Source of the DNA: Pseudomonas lurida
Lineage (GTDB): Bacteria; Pseudomonadota; Gammaproteobacteria; Pseudomonadales; Pseudomonadaceae
NCBI RefSeq assembly: GCF_013522705.1
Contig: NZ_JAAMRE010000002.1
Coordinates: forward strand, 124,001-188,000
Direction: 5' to 3'
Length of the DNA: 64,000 nucleotides
The notes under the pieces are model-generated. The model was given only the letters and a program-made list of their open reading frames with translations. It was not told the origin of the DNA and did no database searches. Numbering within the stretch: the stretch's first letter is position 1; the number at the start of each line of letters is the position of its first letter. The position numbers and the translations under genes were made by a program. Shown piece by piece: positions 9,369 to 19,065 of the stretch.

Positions 9369-10865
9369 TCAAGTGACCGCTGCAGGGCGGTATTGCAGTG
9401 CCTCCTGCAGATGCTCGCGAGTGATCGCCTCCGCCTGCTCCAGGTCGGCCAAGGTACGGGCGACCTTGAGCAGCCGGTGAGCCGCGCGCAAGGACAGTGT
9501 CAGCCGCTCGCAGGCATGTTCCAGCCAGCTTTCATCGGCCTTCGCCAGCCTGCAATGCTCACGCAGCCCTGGCAGATCCAGAAACGCGTTGGCGCAGCCC
9601 TGGCGTTTTTCCTGCCGTTCTCGAGCGTCGGCAACCTGTGCGGCCGCCGTCGCGGTGTTATCGCCGGGCGCTTGGGTGGGGTTCAGCGCCGTGGTTTCAC
9701 GCGCGACCGTCAGGTGCAGATCGATCCGGTCCAGCAGCGGCCCGGACAGTTTGTTGCGATAGCGCTGGACCTGCTCCGGCGTACAGCGACAACGGCCGGT
9801 AGGATCGCCCAGATACCCACAGGGGCATGGATTCATCGCTGCCACCAGTTGAAAGCGCGCCGGGAAGCTCACTCGGTCGCGCGCGCGGGAAATCACGATA
9901 TGCCCTGACTCCAGCGGCTCACGCAAAACCTCCAGCACCTTGCGATCAAATTCCGGCAGTTCATCCAGAAACAACACGCCGTGATGCGCCAGGGTAATTT
10001 CCCCCGGCTGGGGTTTTGAGCCGCCGCCCACCAAGGCCGGCCCGGAGGCTGAGTGGTGCGGTTGGCGAAACGGTCGATGGGGCCAGTGGCTCAACGGCGC
10101 CAGGCTGACCACCGATTGAATCGCCGCGACCTCCAGTGCTTCCTGCTCGCTCAAAGGCGGCAGCAGGCCGGGCAGGCGGCTGGCGAGCAAGGTCTTGCCG
10201 GTGCCCGGCGGGCCGCTCAGCAGCAGGTTGTGTGCGCCGGCCGCGGCGATCAGCAATGCCCGCTTGGCCGTCATCTGGCCCTGCACTTCGCTCAGGTCCG
10301 GGTACGGTTTGCTCAGGTACAGCAAACCGTCGGATGTGTAGGGCTCAATCGGCACGTGCCCATTGAGGTGCGCCACGACCTGCAGCAAGTGATCCACTGC
10401 AATCACTTTCAAGCCCGATGCCAGGCATGCTTCCTCCGCATTCGCGCGCGGCACTATCACAGTGCGCCCGGCCTTGCGCGCAGCCAGCGCCGCCGGCAAC
10501 ACGCCTTTGACGGCGCGTACCTCGCCGGACAGCGCCAATTCGCCCAGGCATTCCACGTCGTCGAGCATCAACGTCGGCACCTGCACACTCGCGGCCAGGA
10601 TGCCTAGGGCAATCGCCAGATCAAAACGCCCGCCATCCTTGGGCAGGTCGGCGGGCGCGAGGTTGAGGGTGATGCGACGGGCCGGGTATTGCAGCGCGGA
10701 GTTGAGAATGGCGCTGCGCACGCGGTCCTTGCTTTCTTTGACTGCGGTTTCGGGCAAGCCTACCAGCGTCAGGGACGGCAGGCCGTTGGCCATGTGCACT
10801 TCGACGGTGACGGCGGGGGCTTCGACACCGATTTGGGCGCGGCTGTGGACGATGGCCAGTGACAT
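9369..10865 (-). CDS. comM: YifB/ComM family AAA+ ATPase (Mg chelatase-like)
   Basis: A 498-residue AAA+ protein. It has an N-terminal Lon-like fold (about 20-140, KDGGRFDLAIALG), the hallmark HRPFRQPHHSAS, a Walker A motif SGPPGTGKT near residues 216-224, Walker B GVLFLDELPEF, and a C-terminal Mg-chelatase-like domain with a CPCGYLGDP zinc-type knuckle. ComM promotes branch migration during natural transformation in other Gammaproteobacteria. Its ribosome-binding site lies inside a long inverted repeat (10873-10911). It is convergent with the chemoreceptor gene, 24 bp apart. Confidence 0.92.
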   Translation of the reverse strand: MSLAIVHSRAQIGVEAPAVTVEVHMANGLPSLTLVGLPETAVKESKDRVRSAILNSALQYPARRITLNLAPADLPKDGGRFDLAIALGILAASVQVPTLMLDDVECLGELALSGEVRAVKGVLPAALAARKAGRTVIVPRANAEEACLASGLKVIAVDHLLQVVAHLNGHVPIEPYTSDGLLYLSKPYPDLSEVQGQMTAKRALLIAAAGAHNLLLSGPPGTGKTLLASRLPGLLPPLSEQEALEVAAIQSVVSLAPLSHWPHRPFRQPHHSASGPALVGGGSKPQPGEITLAHHGVLFLDELPEFDRKVLEVLREPLESGHIVISRARDRVSFPARFQLVAAMNPCPCGYLGDPTGRCRCTPEQVQRYRNKLSGPLLDRIDLHLTVARETTALNPTQAPGDNTATAAAQVADARERQEKRQGCANAFLDLPGLREHCRLAKADESWLEHACERLTLSLRAAHRLLKVARTLADLEQAEAITREHLQEALQYRPAAVT

Positions 10866-10872
10866 GCTCGTT

Positions 10873-10911
10873 CCTTGAAAAATGAGGGCCGCTTCCTGCG
10901 GTTTTTCAAGG
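10873..10911. promoter_or_regulatory. Inverted repeat covering the yifB ribosome-binding site
   Basis: CCTTGAAAAA (10873-10882) and TTTTTCAAGG (10902-10911) are perfect 10-bp arms. They enclose a second small hairpin, CCGC-TTCCT-GCGG. In the leftward transcript the 3' arm ends in AAGG directly before ACGAGC and the yifB ATG, so the Shine-Dalgarno is inside the stem. Read rightward, the GCGG-TTTTT end looks like a small terminator. Either RBS sequestration or bidirectional termination would fit. Confidence 0.55.
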
Positions 10912-10976
10912 GTAGACGAGGCAAGTCAGCGCGGGGCGGGGAGGTTTTACAGAACGTATCTTGGGCGTGGCGAGGT

Positions 10977-11010
10977 GAGCCTGCTCGCGAAGATCTGCGC
11001 GAACAAGCTC
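10977..11010. repeat. REP-like hairpin (GAGC...GCTCGCG family)
   Basis: GAGCCTGCTCGCG (10977-10989) faces CGCGAACAAGCTC (10998-11010), complementary except for two positions. This is the GCGAGCAAGCTC type of Pseudomonas REP. It lies between ubiK and yifB, both leftward, and may end or stabilise the ubiK message. Confidence 0.5.
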
Positions 11011-11031
11011 GTTTGTACAAAGGCGTGTGGG

Positions 11032-11292
11032 TTATTTCTGGTCAGGCGTCAGCCGCGCCTCCAGCTCCGCCACCTTCGTCTCCAGGCTCTCCAACCGTGC
11101 CCGCGTGCGGGCGAGCACGACCATCTGGCTGTCGAATTCTTCACGGCTGACCAGGTCGAGCTTGCTGAAACCGCTTTGCAGCAAGGCCTTGAACTGGCTT
11201 TCGATTTCATTGCGGGGCAGCGGAGTTTCGCCGCTGAACAGGCGAGAGGCGTGGCCGCTCAGGGCATCGAGGAAATCTTTGGGCGCGAGCAT
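11032..11292 (-). CDS. ubiK: Ubiquinone biosynthesis accessory factor UbiK
   Basis: An 86-residue BMFP/YqiC family protein. Residues 1-50 (LAPKDFLDALSGHASRLF...) form the amphipathic N-terminal helix. Residues 55-83 (FDSQMVVLARTRARLESLETKVAELEARL) make a trimeric coiled coil. In E. coli and Salmonella UbiK binds UbiJ and supports aerobic ubiquinone synthesis in the soluble Ubi complex. Length and coiled coil match the family. It is divergent from glnK; the 419-bp region between them carries the glnK control sites. Confidence 0.88.
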   Translation of the reverse strand: MLAPKDFLDALSGHASRLFSGETPLPRNEIESQFKALLQSGFSKLDLVSREEFDSQMVVLARTRARLESLETKVAELEARLTPDQK

Positions 11293-11365
11293 GGGAAATA
11301 TTCCGGAAAACAGTTGGCGGGCAGTGTATCACGCACCGTCTATAGTCTTTTTCACGGCCTTGGGC

Positions 11366-11413
11366 GCACGCTTTTCGCGCAGGGCTCCGGCGGGCTGCGC
11401 ACCGTTTTTGTGC
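11366..11413 (+). promoter_or_regulatory. Two NtrC-like enhancer boxes upstream of glnK
   Basis: Box 1 (11366-11380) is GCAC-N7-GCGC. Box 2 (11399-11413) is GCAC-N7-GTGC, inside a perfect 7+7+7 palindrome TGCGCAC...GTGCGCA (11396-11416). NtrC binds TGCAC-N7-GTGCA-type dyads. The centres are 33 bp apart, about three helical turns. They lie about 109 and 142 bp upstream of the expected start of the sigma-54 promoter at 11489, the same geometry as the NtrC sites at E. coli glnAp2. Confidence 0.75.
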
Positions 11414-11488
11414 GCATCAGGCTCGCCACATCGCCCCGCAGGTGGGCATAAGTGAGCAAAGGATTGATTTCAGTGAGTTTCACGGAGC

Positions 11489-11504
11489 TGGCAAGGTTTC
11501 TGCT
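11489..11504 (+). promoter_or_regulatory. Sigma-54 promoter of glnK-amtB
   Basis: TGGCAAG-GTTT-CTGCT places GG at 11490-11491 and GC at 11502-11503, the required -24/-12 spacing. It differs from TGGCACG-N4-TTGCW at only two informative positions. The transcript would start near 11515, giving a leader of about 197 nt before glnK. Together with the two NtrC-like boxes it predicts expression under nitrogen limitation. Confidence 0.75.
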
Positions 11505-11543
11505 TAGACGATCATGACCCATGCACTGATGCAGTCGCTGTGA

Positions 11544-12050
<507 letters not shown>

Positions 12051-12084
12051 GCCGCCAAACCCCAACGCCCCAGGAGAAAACAAT

Positions 12085-13422
12085 ATGACTCTGCGTAAAT
12101 TCGCAGGGCTCGGAGCCCTGTTGTCCATCGTAATGCCAAGCCTGGCCATGGCGGCAGACGAAGTGGCTGCTCCAGTCCTCAACTCCGGCGACACGGCGTG
12201 GATGCTCACATCCACCGCGCTGGTGCTGTTCATGACCATCCCTGGCCTGGCGCTGTTCTACGGCGGCATGGTTCGCTCCAAAAATATTCTTTCAGTGATG
12301 ATGCAATGCTTCGCCATCACTGGCCTGATCAGCATCCTGTGGGTTATCTACGGTTACAGCATCGCGTTCGATACCACCGGTATGGAACAGGGCGTGGTCA
12401 ACTTCAATTCCTTCGTCGGCGGCATGGGCAAGGCGTTCCTGGCCGGTGTCACCCCAGCCAGCATTACCGGTCCGGCGGCACTGTTCCCTGAGGCGGTGTT
12501 CATCACCTTCCAGATGACCTTCGCGATCATCACACCGGCGCTGATCGTCGGCGCGTTTGCTGAGCGTATGAAGTTCTCCGCCATGCTGATCTTCATGGCC
12601 ATCTGGTTCACTCTGGTCTACGCACCGATCGCACACATGGTGTGGAGCGGCAACGGCGGCCTGCTGTGGGACTGGGGCGTGCTGGACTTCGCCGGTGGCA
12701 CCGTGGTGCACATCAACGCGGGTGTGGCTGGCCTGGTGGCGTGCATCGTGCTCGGCAAGCGTAAAGGTTACCCAACCACGCCGATGGCGCCGCACAACCT
12801 GGGTTACACCCTGATCGGCGCGGCCATGCTGTGGATTGGTTGGTTTGGTTTCAACGCAGGTTCCGCGGCGGCCGCCAACGGTACCGCCGGCATGGCGATG
12901 CTGGTCACTCAGATCGCTACCGCTGCCGCAGCACTGGGCTGGATGTTCGCCGAGTGGATCACCCACGGTAAACCGAGCGCACTGGGCATCGCCTCGGGCG
13001 TGGTGGCGGGCCTGGTTGCCGTCACCCCGGCCGCAGGCACCGTGGGCCCGATGGGCGCCCTGGTGATTGGCCTGGTGGCCGGTGTGATCTGCTTCTTCTG
13101 CGCCACCAGCCTCAAGCGCAAGCTGGGCTATGACGACTCCCTGGACGCGTTCGGGGTGCACGGTATCGGCGGTATCGTCGGCGCGATCCTTACCGGTGTG
13201 TTCGCAGCGCCTGCATGGGGCGGCTTCGGTACCGTGACGGACGTAGCGGCACAGGTCTGGATCCAGTGCAAAGGCGTGGGCTTCACCGTGATCTACACGG
13301 CGATCGTCACCTACGTCATCCTCAAGGTGCTGGATATGGTCATGGGGCTGCGCGTTACCGAAGAGGAAGAAGCGGTCGGCCTCGATCTGGCGCAACACAA
13401 CGAGCGCGGCTACAACTTGTAA
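12085..13422 (+). CDS. amtB: Ammonium transporter AmtB
   Basis: Inner-membrane ammonium channel of 445 residues. An N-terminal signal sequence (MTLRKFAGLGALLSIVMPSLAMA, cleavage near residue 23) precedes about 11 membrane helices. The pore twin histidines sit in GGTVVHINAG and FGVHGIGG. Signature IPGLALFYGGMVRSKN is present. ATG 12085 follows AGGAG at 7 bp spacing; the longer frame from 11971 is inside glnK. GlnK should plug the channel when nitrogen is sufficient. A strong terminator follows at once. Confidence 0.96.
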   Translation: MTLRKFAGLGALLSIVMPSLAMAADEVAAPVLNSGDTAWMLTSTALVLFMTIPGLALFYGGMVRSKNILSVMMQCFAITGLISILWVIYGYSIAFDTTGMEQGVVNFNSFVGGMGKAFLAGVTPASITGPAALFPEAVFITFQMTFAIITPALIVGAFAERMKFSAMLIFMAIWFTLVYAPIAHMVWSGNGGLLWDWGVLDFAGGTVVHINAGVAGLVACIVLGKRKGYPTTPMAPHNLGYTLIGAAMLWIGWFGFNAGSAAAANGTAGMAMLVTQIATAAAALGWMFAEWITHGKPSALGIASGVVAGLVAVTPAAGTVGPMGALVIGLVAGVICFFCATSLKRKLGYDDSLDAFGVHGIGGIVGAILTGVFAAPAWGGFGTVTDVAAQVWIQCKGVGFTVIYTAIVTYVILKVLDMVMGLRVTEEEEAVGLDLAQHNERGYNL

Positions 13423-13437
13423 GTACGCGAAAAAAAG

Positions 13438-13463
13438 ATGCCCGGCTTGCCGGGCATTTTTTT
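13438..13463 (+). terminator. Rho-independent terminator of glnK-amtB
   Basis: ATGCCCGGC-TT-GCCGGGCAT is a perfect 9-bp stem (13438-13446/13449-13457) followed by a run of seven T, 16 bp after the amtB stop. Confidence 0.92.
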
Positions 13464-13632
13464 GCCTGGCGTTTGTCAGTCATACAGGCTCCGGCGGTTT
13501 TTGCGTCATGTTTGCGTCGGGACGTATAGAGCATTTTTCAGCATGCGAATGTCTTACAGGCATGTAGGCGTATTCGACACTTTGTTTTTTCCCAGAGCGC
13601 GCTAGAATGCGCGCCGATGGGCGGAGAACTGT

Positions 13633-14058
13633 ATGTGGCAACAGACCCTGATTACCCTGCGGGCCAAGCCCCGGGGCTTTCACCTGGTGACCGACGAGTT
13701 GCTTGCCGGCTTGCCTGAATTAAAGGCGTGTCGCGTAGGACTGTTGCACCTGTGGTTGCAGCACACTTCGGCCTCGTTGACCGTCAACGAGAACGCCGAC
13801 CCGGCGGTTCGCCGTGACTTCGAACGGTTTTTCAACTTGCTGGTGCCGCAAGGCCGCGCAGGGTTTGAACACAACGACGAAGGTCCGGACGATCTGCCGG
13901 CGCACTTCAAGGCCAGTCTCCTGGGCTGTCAGCTGAGTTTGCCGGTGAAGGCCGGCCGTTTGGCGATCGGGACGTGGCAGGGCGTTTACCTGGGCGAGCA
14001 CCGTGATCATGGCGGTGCTCGCAAAGTCCTCGCCACCCTGCAGGGTGATGAGGCGTAA
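13633..14058 (+). CDS. yjbQ: YjbQ family protein (UPF0047)
   Basis: A 141-residue protein of the secondary thiamine-phosphate synthase/YjbQ family. The pattern [19 protein letters not shown] and the C-terminal [16 protein letters not shown] are the family signatures, including the conserved His and Glu residues. E. coli YjbQ has weak thiamin-phosphate synthase activity in vitro; the physiological role is not settled. It lies downstream of the amtB terminator and is followed by sutA, the order found in P. aeruginosa. Confidence 0.9.
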   Translation: MWQQTLITLRAKPRGFHLVTDELLAGLPELKACRVGLLHLWLQHTSASLTVNENADPAVRRDFERFFNLLVPQGRAGFEHNDEGPDDLPAHFKASLLGCQLSLPVKAGRLAIGTWQGVYLGEHRDHGGARKVLATLQGDEA

Positions 14059-14159
14059 GCCACTGGTAATCCAGTGGATGTGATTTTTTTCCGGCGAGCT
14101 CGACAGAGGGTGAAGCTGGGCTATAACTAATCTGCTTTTCGCAAGTCATGAGGTAGAAC

Positions 14160-14495
14160 ATGAGCGACGATGATCTGGAAAACGACGACCTTGAAGTCGG
14201 TGACGAAGACGAGGCTGATGATAGCCTCGAAGCGGCGGCGGTTGACGACGTGCCTGACGAGGCCGATGACAGTGTAGGCGATGACGCTGCTCCCAAGGCC
14301 AAAGGCAAAGCCAAGGCCGCAGTGTCGGTCGATGAGTTGCCGAGCGTTGAGGCCAAGAACAAAGAGCGTGATGCCCTGGCCCGTGCGATGGAAGAGTTTC
14401 TCGCGAAAGGCGGCAAAGTGGTCGAGGTCGAGCCCAACGTGGTAGCCGATCCACCCAAGAAACCGGATAACAAGTACGGCAGCCGTCCTATCTGA
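14160..14495 (+). CDS. sutA: SutA, RNA-polymerase-binding slow-growth regulator
   Basis: A 111-residue highly acidic protein. Residues 1-45 are a disordered Asp/Glu tail, then a short basic KAKGKAKA stretch. The conserved core LPSVEAKNKERDALARAMEEFLAKGGKV follows and the protein ends PDNKYGSRPI. This arrangement matches P. aeruginosa SutA, which binds RNA polymerase and raises rRNA and housekeeping transcription during slow growth. The location just after amtB-yjbQ is also the same. A good terminator follows within 22 bp. Confidence 0.88.
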   Translation: MSDDDLENDDLEVGDEDEADDSLEAAAVDDVPDEADDSVGDDAAPKAKGKAKAAVSVDELPSVEAKNKERDALARAMEEFLAKGGKVVEVEPNVVADPPKKPDNKYGSRPI

Positions 14496-14516
14496 GGCCA
14501 GCCACCTGCTTTTAAG

Positions 14517-14545
14517 AAAAAGCCCGCCGTCGCTGCGGGCTTTTT
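14517..14545 (+). terminator. Terminator after sutA
   Basis: AAAAAGCCCGC (14517-14527) pairs with GCGGGCTTTTT (14535-14545) around a 7-nt loop. The A/T flanks let it work in both directions. Confidence 0.9.
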
Positions 14546-14582
14546 CATGCCTGATGATTTATTGAGTCTTATGCGATTCAAC

Positions 14583-14625
14583 TGTGGAAGGTGGGCTTGC
14601 CCCCGGTAGCGGTGTATCAGTCCCC
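14583..14625. repeat. Single REP element
   Basis: The stretch reads TGTGGAAGGTGGGCTTGCCC, then CCGGTAGCGGTGTATCAGTC. It has the same core (GGGCTTGCCCCCGxTAGCGG) as the element at the left window edge, but only one half unit. It lies between convergent sutA and the HAD phosphatase gene. Confidence 0.6.
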
Positions 14626-14650
14626 GGCTTCCAAAGTTAAATCTCCACGG

Positions 14651-15346
14651 TTATTGCCAGTTATGGAGCAGTTCCGGCAACTCCGTCAGGCTGCGAATCT
14701 GCGCATCCGGGCGCGTATCCGCCGCCCAAGTCTTGCCCGTCGGGTTGAACCACACTGCACGCAGCCCCGCCTGTTGCGCGCCGGCAATGTCGTCCCCAGG
14801 ATGATCGCCCACATGCACCGCCGCGCTGGCATCCACTCCGCCCCGTTGCAATGCCTCTTGAAACAACCGCGCATCCGGTTTGGCGATGCCGATATCTTCG
14901 GCGCGCAACGCGAAGTGAAAGTAGTCCGCCAGGCCTACACGCTGCACGTCGGCGTTGCCGTTGGTGATGACCCCCAGCAGATATTGGCGACGCAGCGCCT
15001 GCAGCATAGGCTCGGCTTCTGGGAAGACCGTCAGTTGATGACGTGCATGGATGAACGCTTCAAAGCACACATCAGCCATTTCGGTGGCTTCGGGCTGTGG
15101 ATAACCGGCCTCTTCGAATGCATGCATCAATACCCGATGGCGCAACAGGCTGATGCGGTGCTTTAGCTCCGGGTGGCGTTGCAGCACCTGTTGGCGCAGG
15201 CTGGCGAAGTGCTCCAGGGGCAGGTCGCCCACTTTGGATGCATGGGTCGCCAACCATTCGCGCATCGATGCTTCGGCGCTGATGATGACGGGCACGTTGT
15301 CCCAGAGTGTGTCATCCAGGTCGAAAGTGATCAGCTTGATACTCAT
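14651..15346 (-). CDS. yigB: HAD-family phosphatase, YigB-like
   Basis: A 231-residue haloacid dehalogenase hydrolase. Motif I is FDLDDTLWD (residues 8-16), motif II VITNGN, motif III/IV KPDARLF followed by [13 protein letters not shown]. coli YigB dephosphorylates the riboflavin precursor 5-amino-6-(5-phosphoribitylamino)uracil, and also FMN. The gene overlaps the xerC stop by 4 bp and ends the cluster dapF-DUF484-xerC-yigB, the same order as in E. coli (dapF-yigA-xerC-yigB), which supports the name over a generic HAD label. Confidence 0.85.
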   Translation of the reverse strand: MSIKLITFDLDDTLWDNVPVIISAEASMREWLATHASKVGDLPLEHFASLRQQVLQRHPELKHRISLLRHRVLMHAFEEAGYPQPEATEMADVCFEAFIHARHQLTVFPEAEPMLQALRRQYLLGVITNGNADVQRVGLADYFHFALRAEDIGIAKPDARLFQEALQRGGVDASAAVHVGDHPGDDIAGAQQAGLRAVWFNPTGKTWAADTRPDAQIRSLTELPELLHNWQ

Positions 15347-16242
15347 GAGTCGCTGTCCTTGATGCGTTTGGCTCGTGGATGGGCGCTGTCGTACACCGTT
15401 GCCAGGTGTTGGAAATCCAGATGGGTGTAGATCTGCGTGGTCTTGATGTCGGAGTGGCCGAGCAGTTCCTGCACGGCGCGCAGGTCCTGGGACGACTCCA
15501 GCAGGTGGCTGGCGAAGGAGTGTCGCAGCATGTGCGGGTGCAGGTTCTGCCCCAGCTCGCGTTCGCCCGCGGCCTTGACCCGGACCTGAATGGCCCGTGG
15601 GCCGAGGCGCCGACCTTTTTGGCTGATAAACACGGCGTCATCTACCGGGTTGGCCAGCGCACGCAGCGCCAGCCATTGCTGCAACGCTTGGCGAGCCTTG
15701 CTGCCCACAGGCAAAACGCGGGTCTTGCTGCCCTTGCCAAGCACTTGCACCAGGCCGTCCGCCAGGTCCAGTTGGTCGAGGTTCAGGCTGGTCAGCTCCG
15801 ACAGGCGCAGGCCCGAGGAATAGAACAGCTCAAGGATGGCCTGGTCACGGTGAGCGAGGAAGTCATCTTCCACGGCGCCTTCCAGCAACTGCAGGGCGCG
15901 ATCGGTATCCAGGGTTTTGGGCAGTCGTCGTTCACCCTTGGGCGGTGACAGGCCGGTGGCCGGGTCGTGATCGCACAGGCCCTCGCGATTGAGGTAATGG
16001 TAAAGCCCGCGCACCGCCGACAGCAGGCGAGCCAGGCTGCGCGAGGACTGCCCCTGCTGGTGCAGCCGCGCGATCAGGCTGCGCAGGTTTTGAATGTCCA
16101 AGGCTTTCCAGCTGGCAACCTGATGCTTTTCGCAGTAGGCCAGGACCTTATTCAAATCCCGCCGGTAGGCTTGCAGCGTATGGGGCGACACCTGGCGCTC
16201 GTTGCGCAGGTGAGCGCAGTAAGCGTCCAGTTGCCGTTCCAT
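15343..16242 (-). CDS. xerC: Tyrosine recombinase XerC
   Basis: A 299-residue site-specific recombinase that, with XerD, resolves chromosome dimers at dif. The N-terminal SAM-like domain is at about 1-95. The catalytic set is complete: Arg146, Lys170, His237, Arg240, His263 and the nucleophile Tyr272 ([20 protein letters not shown]). In Pseudomonas this gene is also called sss and affects colonisation. It starts 3 bp after the DUF484 stop and overlaps yigB by 4 bp, so the three are translationally coupled. Confidence 0.95.
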   Translation of the reverse strand: MERQLDAYCAHLRNERQVSPHTLQAYRRDLNKVLAYCEKHQVASWKALDIQNLRSLIARLHQQGQSSRSLARLLSAVRGLYHYLNREGLCDHDPATGLSPPKGERRLPKTLDTDRALQLLEGAVEDDFLAHRDQAILELFYSSGLRLSELTSLNLDQLDLADGLVQVLGKGSKTRVLPVGSKARQALQQWLALRALANPVDDAVFISQKGRRLGPRAIQVRVKAAGERELGQNLHPHMLRHSFASHLLESSQDLRAVQELLGHSDIKTTQIYTHLDFQHLATVYDSAHPRAKRIKDSDS

Positions 16243-16244
16243 GG

Positions 16245-16961
16245 CTAGCGCACCGCGCGCAGGGCGGTGGTGAAGCGCGGCAGGACGCGGCCAAGCACTT
16301 CGGCGATGTAGGTCAGGAACAGCGTGCCCACCGAGCTTTTGTAATGCGCAGGGTCGCGGCTGCCGATGGCCAGTACGCCATGCAGGCCTTGATGGCTGAG
16401 GGCGACCACGGCGGTGGAGCCGATCTGCTTGCGCTGTTCGGCACCGAACAGAAAGTCGAGCTCGTGCTCGCGCAAGGTGCCGCTGATGGTCTTGCCTTCG
16501 GACAGCAGGCCGCCGATGGCAGTCTGGGCTTCGCTGCCGCTGACCCAGCGGCCCACCGGCATCGGGTTGTCGCTGAACAGGATCAGGCTGACAAAGGGCA
16601 CCTGGAAATCCTGGCGCAGGCTGTCTTCCACGGCCATCACTGTTTCTTCCAGGCTGGCGGCGTCCAGGAGTGTGAGGATCAGGCGACGGGTCTTGTCGAA
16701 CAGGCGGTCGTTATCGCGGGCCACGTCCATCAGGTGCGAGAGCTTGTGGCGCATTTCAATGTTGCGCTCACGCAGGATTTTCATCTGCCGCTCCACCAGC
16801 GACACGGTGTCGCCACGCTGGTGCGGGATGCGCAGGGCCGGCAGCAGTTCGTCGTGTTCGACGAAGAAATCCGGATGAGCCTCAAGGTACGCCGCGACGG
16901 CAGCGGCCTCCAGAGTTTCGCCCGGGGATGCTTGTGCGGGTACTTGAGGCTTATCGGTCAT
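16245..16961 (-). CDS. DUF484 family protein (YigA-like)
   Basis: A 238-residue cytoplasmic protein. The N-terminal part ([29 protein letters not shown]) is diagnostic for DUF484. A coiled coil (about 60-100, [20 protein letters not shown]) leads into a GAF-like domain (about 105-235) ending with the conserved [26 protein letters not shown]. The function is unknown; it is conserved between dapF and xerC in many Gammaproteobacteria. It starts 13 bp after dapF. Confidence 0.9.
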   Translation of the reverse strand: MTDKPQVPAQASPGETLEAAAVAAYLEAHPDFFVEHDELLPALRIPHQRGDTVSLVERQMKILRERNIEMRHKLSHLMDVARDNDRLFDKTRRLILTLLDAASLEETVMAVEDSLRQDFQVPFVSLILFSDNPMPVGRWVSGSEAQTAIGGLLSEGKTISGTLREHELDFLFGAEQRKQIGSTAVVALSHQGLHGVLAIGSRDPAHYKSSVGTLFLTYIAEVLGRVLPRFTTALRAVR

Positions 16962-16974
16962 TGGATTGGCTCTC

Positions 16975-17805
16975 TCATAGACGGACCTGTCCTTCGTATA
17001 CGCGCGTGGCCGGCCCGGTCATTATCACCGGGTGGCCCGGGCCTGCCCATTCGATGGACAAACGTCCGCCGGGCAGGTCGATCAGCAGCGGCGAATCCAT
17101 CCACCCCTGGCTGATCGCGGCGACGGCAGCGGCGCAAGCACCGGTGCCGCACGCCTGGGTTTCGCCGGCGCCGCGTTCCCATACGCGCAGTTGCGCGCGG
17201 TTACGCTCGATCACCTGCAAAAAGCCCACATTGACCCGCGCCGGAAAGCGCGGATGGTGTTCTATTTTCGGCCCCAGATCGTGCACGGGCGCGTTGTTGA
17301 TGTCGTTGACGCGCAGCACGGCGTGGGGATTGCCCATCGACACGGCCGCCAGGTCCAGCACGTTGCCATCGACGTCTACCGCATAGCTGGTCGCCTGCTC
17401 GCTGGCCTGGAACGGAATGTCCGCCGGTACCAGACGTGGCGCGCCCATGTTGACGCTGATCTGGCCGTCATTGCGTATGTCCAGCTCGATCACGCCGCTC
17501 TTGGTCTCGACGCGAATCTGTCGCTTGGCGGTCAGGCGCTTGTCCAGCACGAAGCGCGCGAAGCAGCGCGCGCCGTTGCCGCACTGTTCCACTTCGGAGC
17601 CGTCGGAGTTGAAGATCCGATAACGGAAATCCACCTCCGGATTGGTCGGGGCCTCGACAATCAGCAGTTGGTCGAAACCGATGCCGGTATGACGGTCGCC
17701 CCATTGTTTGGCGTGCTTGGGCAGGATGTGCGCGTGCTGGCTGACCAGGTCGAGAACCATGAAATCATTGCCCAGCCCGTGCATCTTGGTAAAACGCAGC
17801 AGCAT
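16975..17805 (-). CDS. dapF: Diaminopimelate epimerase
   Basis: A 276-residue enzyme converting LL- to meso-diaminopimelate for lysine and peptidoglycan. Both catalytic cysteines are present: Cys75 in EQCGNGARC and the second near residue 219 in [12 protein letters not shown]. The two-domain pseudo-symmetric layout and length are normal. It lies 3 bp after lysA on the same strand, so the last two steps of lysine synthesis are made together. Confidence 0.96.
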   Translation of the reverse strand: MLLRFTKMHGLGNDFMVLDLVSQHAHILPKHAKQWGDRHTGIGFDQLLIVEAPTNPEVDFRYRIFNSDGSEVEQCGNGARCFARFVLDKRLTAKRQIRVETKSGVIELDIRNDGQISVNMGAPRLVPADIPFQASEQATSYAVDVDGNVLDLAAVSMGNPHAVLRVNDINNAPVHDLGPKIEHHPRFPARVNVGFLQVIERNRAQLRVWERGAGETQACGTGACAAAVAAISQGWMDSPLLIDLPGGRLSIEWAGPGHPVIMTGPATRVYEGQVRL

Positions 17806-17808
17806 GGC

Positions 17809-19056
17809 TTACTCCGGCAGCAGGCTTTCGCCAGCATACAACTCGGCTACCGTCTCGCGGCGACGCACTTCAAACGCTTGATCACCGTCCACCAGCACCT
17901 CGGCGGTACGGCCGCGGGTGTTGTAGTTGGAACTCATGACAAACCCGTAGGCACCGGCCGAATGCACGGCCAGCAGATCGCCTTCTTCCAGGGCGAGCTG
18001 ACGATCCTTGGCCAGGAAGTCGCCGGTCTCACAGATCGGGCCGACGATGTCATAGGCGCGCGCAGCGCTGTTGCGAGGCGTTACCGCTGTGACATTCATC
18101 CAGGCCTGGTACAGCGCCGGGCGGATCAGGTCGTTCATCGCCGCATCGACGATGGCGAAATCCTTGTGTTCGGTGTGCTTGAGGTACTCGACCTGGGTCA
18201 GCAGCACGCCGGCGTTGGCGACAATGTAACGGCCCGGCTCGAACATCAGCGTCAGGTCGCGGCCTTCGATGCGCTCCCGCACGGCCTGGATGTAGTCGGC
18301 AATCAGCGGCGGCTCTTCGTCGCGGTAACGCACGCCGACACCACCACCCAGATCGATGTGGCGCAGGTAGATACCGCATTCGCCCAGGCGGTCGATCAGC
18401 GCCAGCAGGCGGTCGAGCGCATCGAGGAATGGTGGCAGTGTGGTCAGTTGCGAGCCGATATGGCAGTCGACGCCCAGCACTTCCAGGTTCGGCAACTGGG
18501 CGGCGCGGATGTACACATCCTCGGCGTCGGCAATCGCGATGCCGAACTTGTTCTCTTTGAGACCGGTGGAGATGTAGGGGTGGGTGCCGGCGTCGACGTC
18601 CGGGTTGACGCGCAGGGAGATCGGCGCGCGAACGCCCATCTCGGCGGCCACCTTTTGCAGGCGTTCCAGCTCTTCGGTGGACTCGACGTTAAAGCAATGC
18701 ACGCCGACTTCCAGGGCGCGGCGCATGTCTTCACGGCTCTTGCCGACGCCGGAAAACACGATCTTGTCGGCCTGGCCGCCGGCGGCCAGCACCCGTTCCA
18801 GCTCGCCACGGGACACGATGTCGAAACCGGCGCCCAGACGCGCCAGGACATTGAGCACACCCAGGTTCGAGTTGGCCTTGACCGCGTAGCACACCAGATG
18901 CGGCACGCCATTCAACGGATCGGTAAACGAACGGTACTGCGCTTCGATGTGCGCACGCGAGTACACGTACGTCGGGGTGCCAAAGCGTTCGGCAACCGCG
19001 GACAGCGCCACGCCTTCCGCGAACAGCTCGCCGTCCCGGTAGTTAAAAGCGTCCAT
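17809..19056 (-). CDS. lysA: Diaminopimelate decarboxylase
   Basis: A 415-residue PLP-dependent fold-type III enzyme producing lysine from meso-diaminopimelate. Lys60 (CYAVKANSNL) is the PLP lysine. HIDLGGGVGVRY and FEPGRYIVANAGV bind the cofactor phosphate, and the C-terminal barrel contains AYGFVMSSNYN. It starts 9 bp after the lptM stop, giving lptM-lysA-dapF in one run. The long frame on the opposite strand is a shadow. Confidence 0.96.
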   Translation of the reverse strand: MDAFNYRDGELFAEGVALSAVAERFGTPTYVYSRAHIEAQYRSFTDPLNGVPHLVCYAVKANSNLGVLNVLARLGAGFDIVSRGELERVLAAGGQADKIVFSGVGKSREDMRRALEVGVHCFNVESTEELERLQKVAAEMGVRAPISLRVNPDVDAGTHPYISTGLKENKFGIAIADAEDVYIRAAQLPNLEVLGVDCHIGSQLTTLPPFLDALDRLLALIDRLGECGIYLRHIDLGGGVGVRYRDEEPPLIADYIQAVRERIEGRDLTLMFEPGRYIVANAGVLLTQVEYLKHTEHKDFAIVDAAMNDLIRPALYQAWMNVTAVTPRNSAARAYDIVGPICETGDFLAKDRQLALEEGDLLAVHSAGAYGFVMSSNYNTRGRTAEVLVDGDQAFEVRRRETVAELYAGESLLPE

Positions 19057-19065
19057 GGGGTTCCC

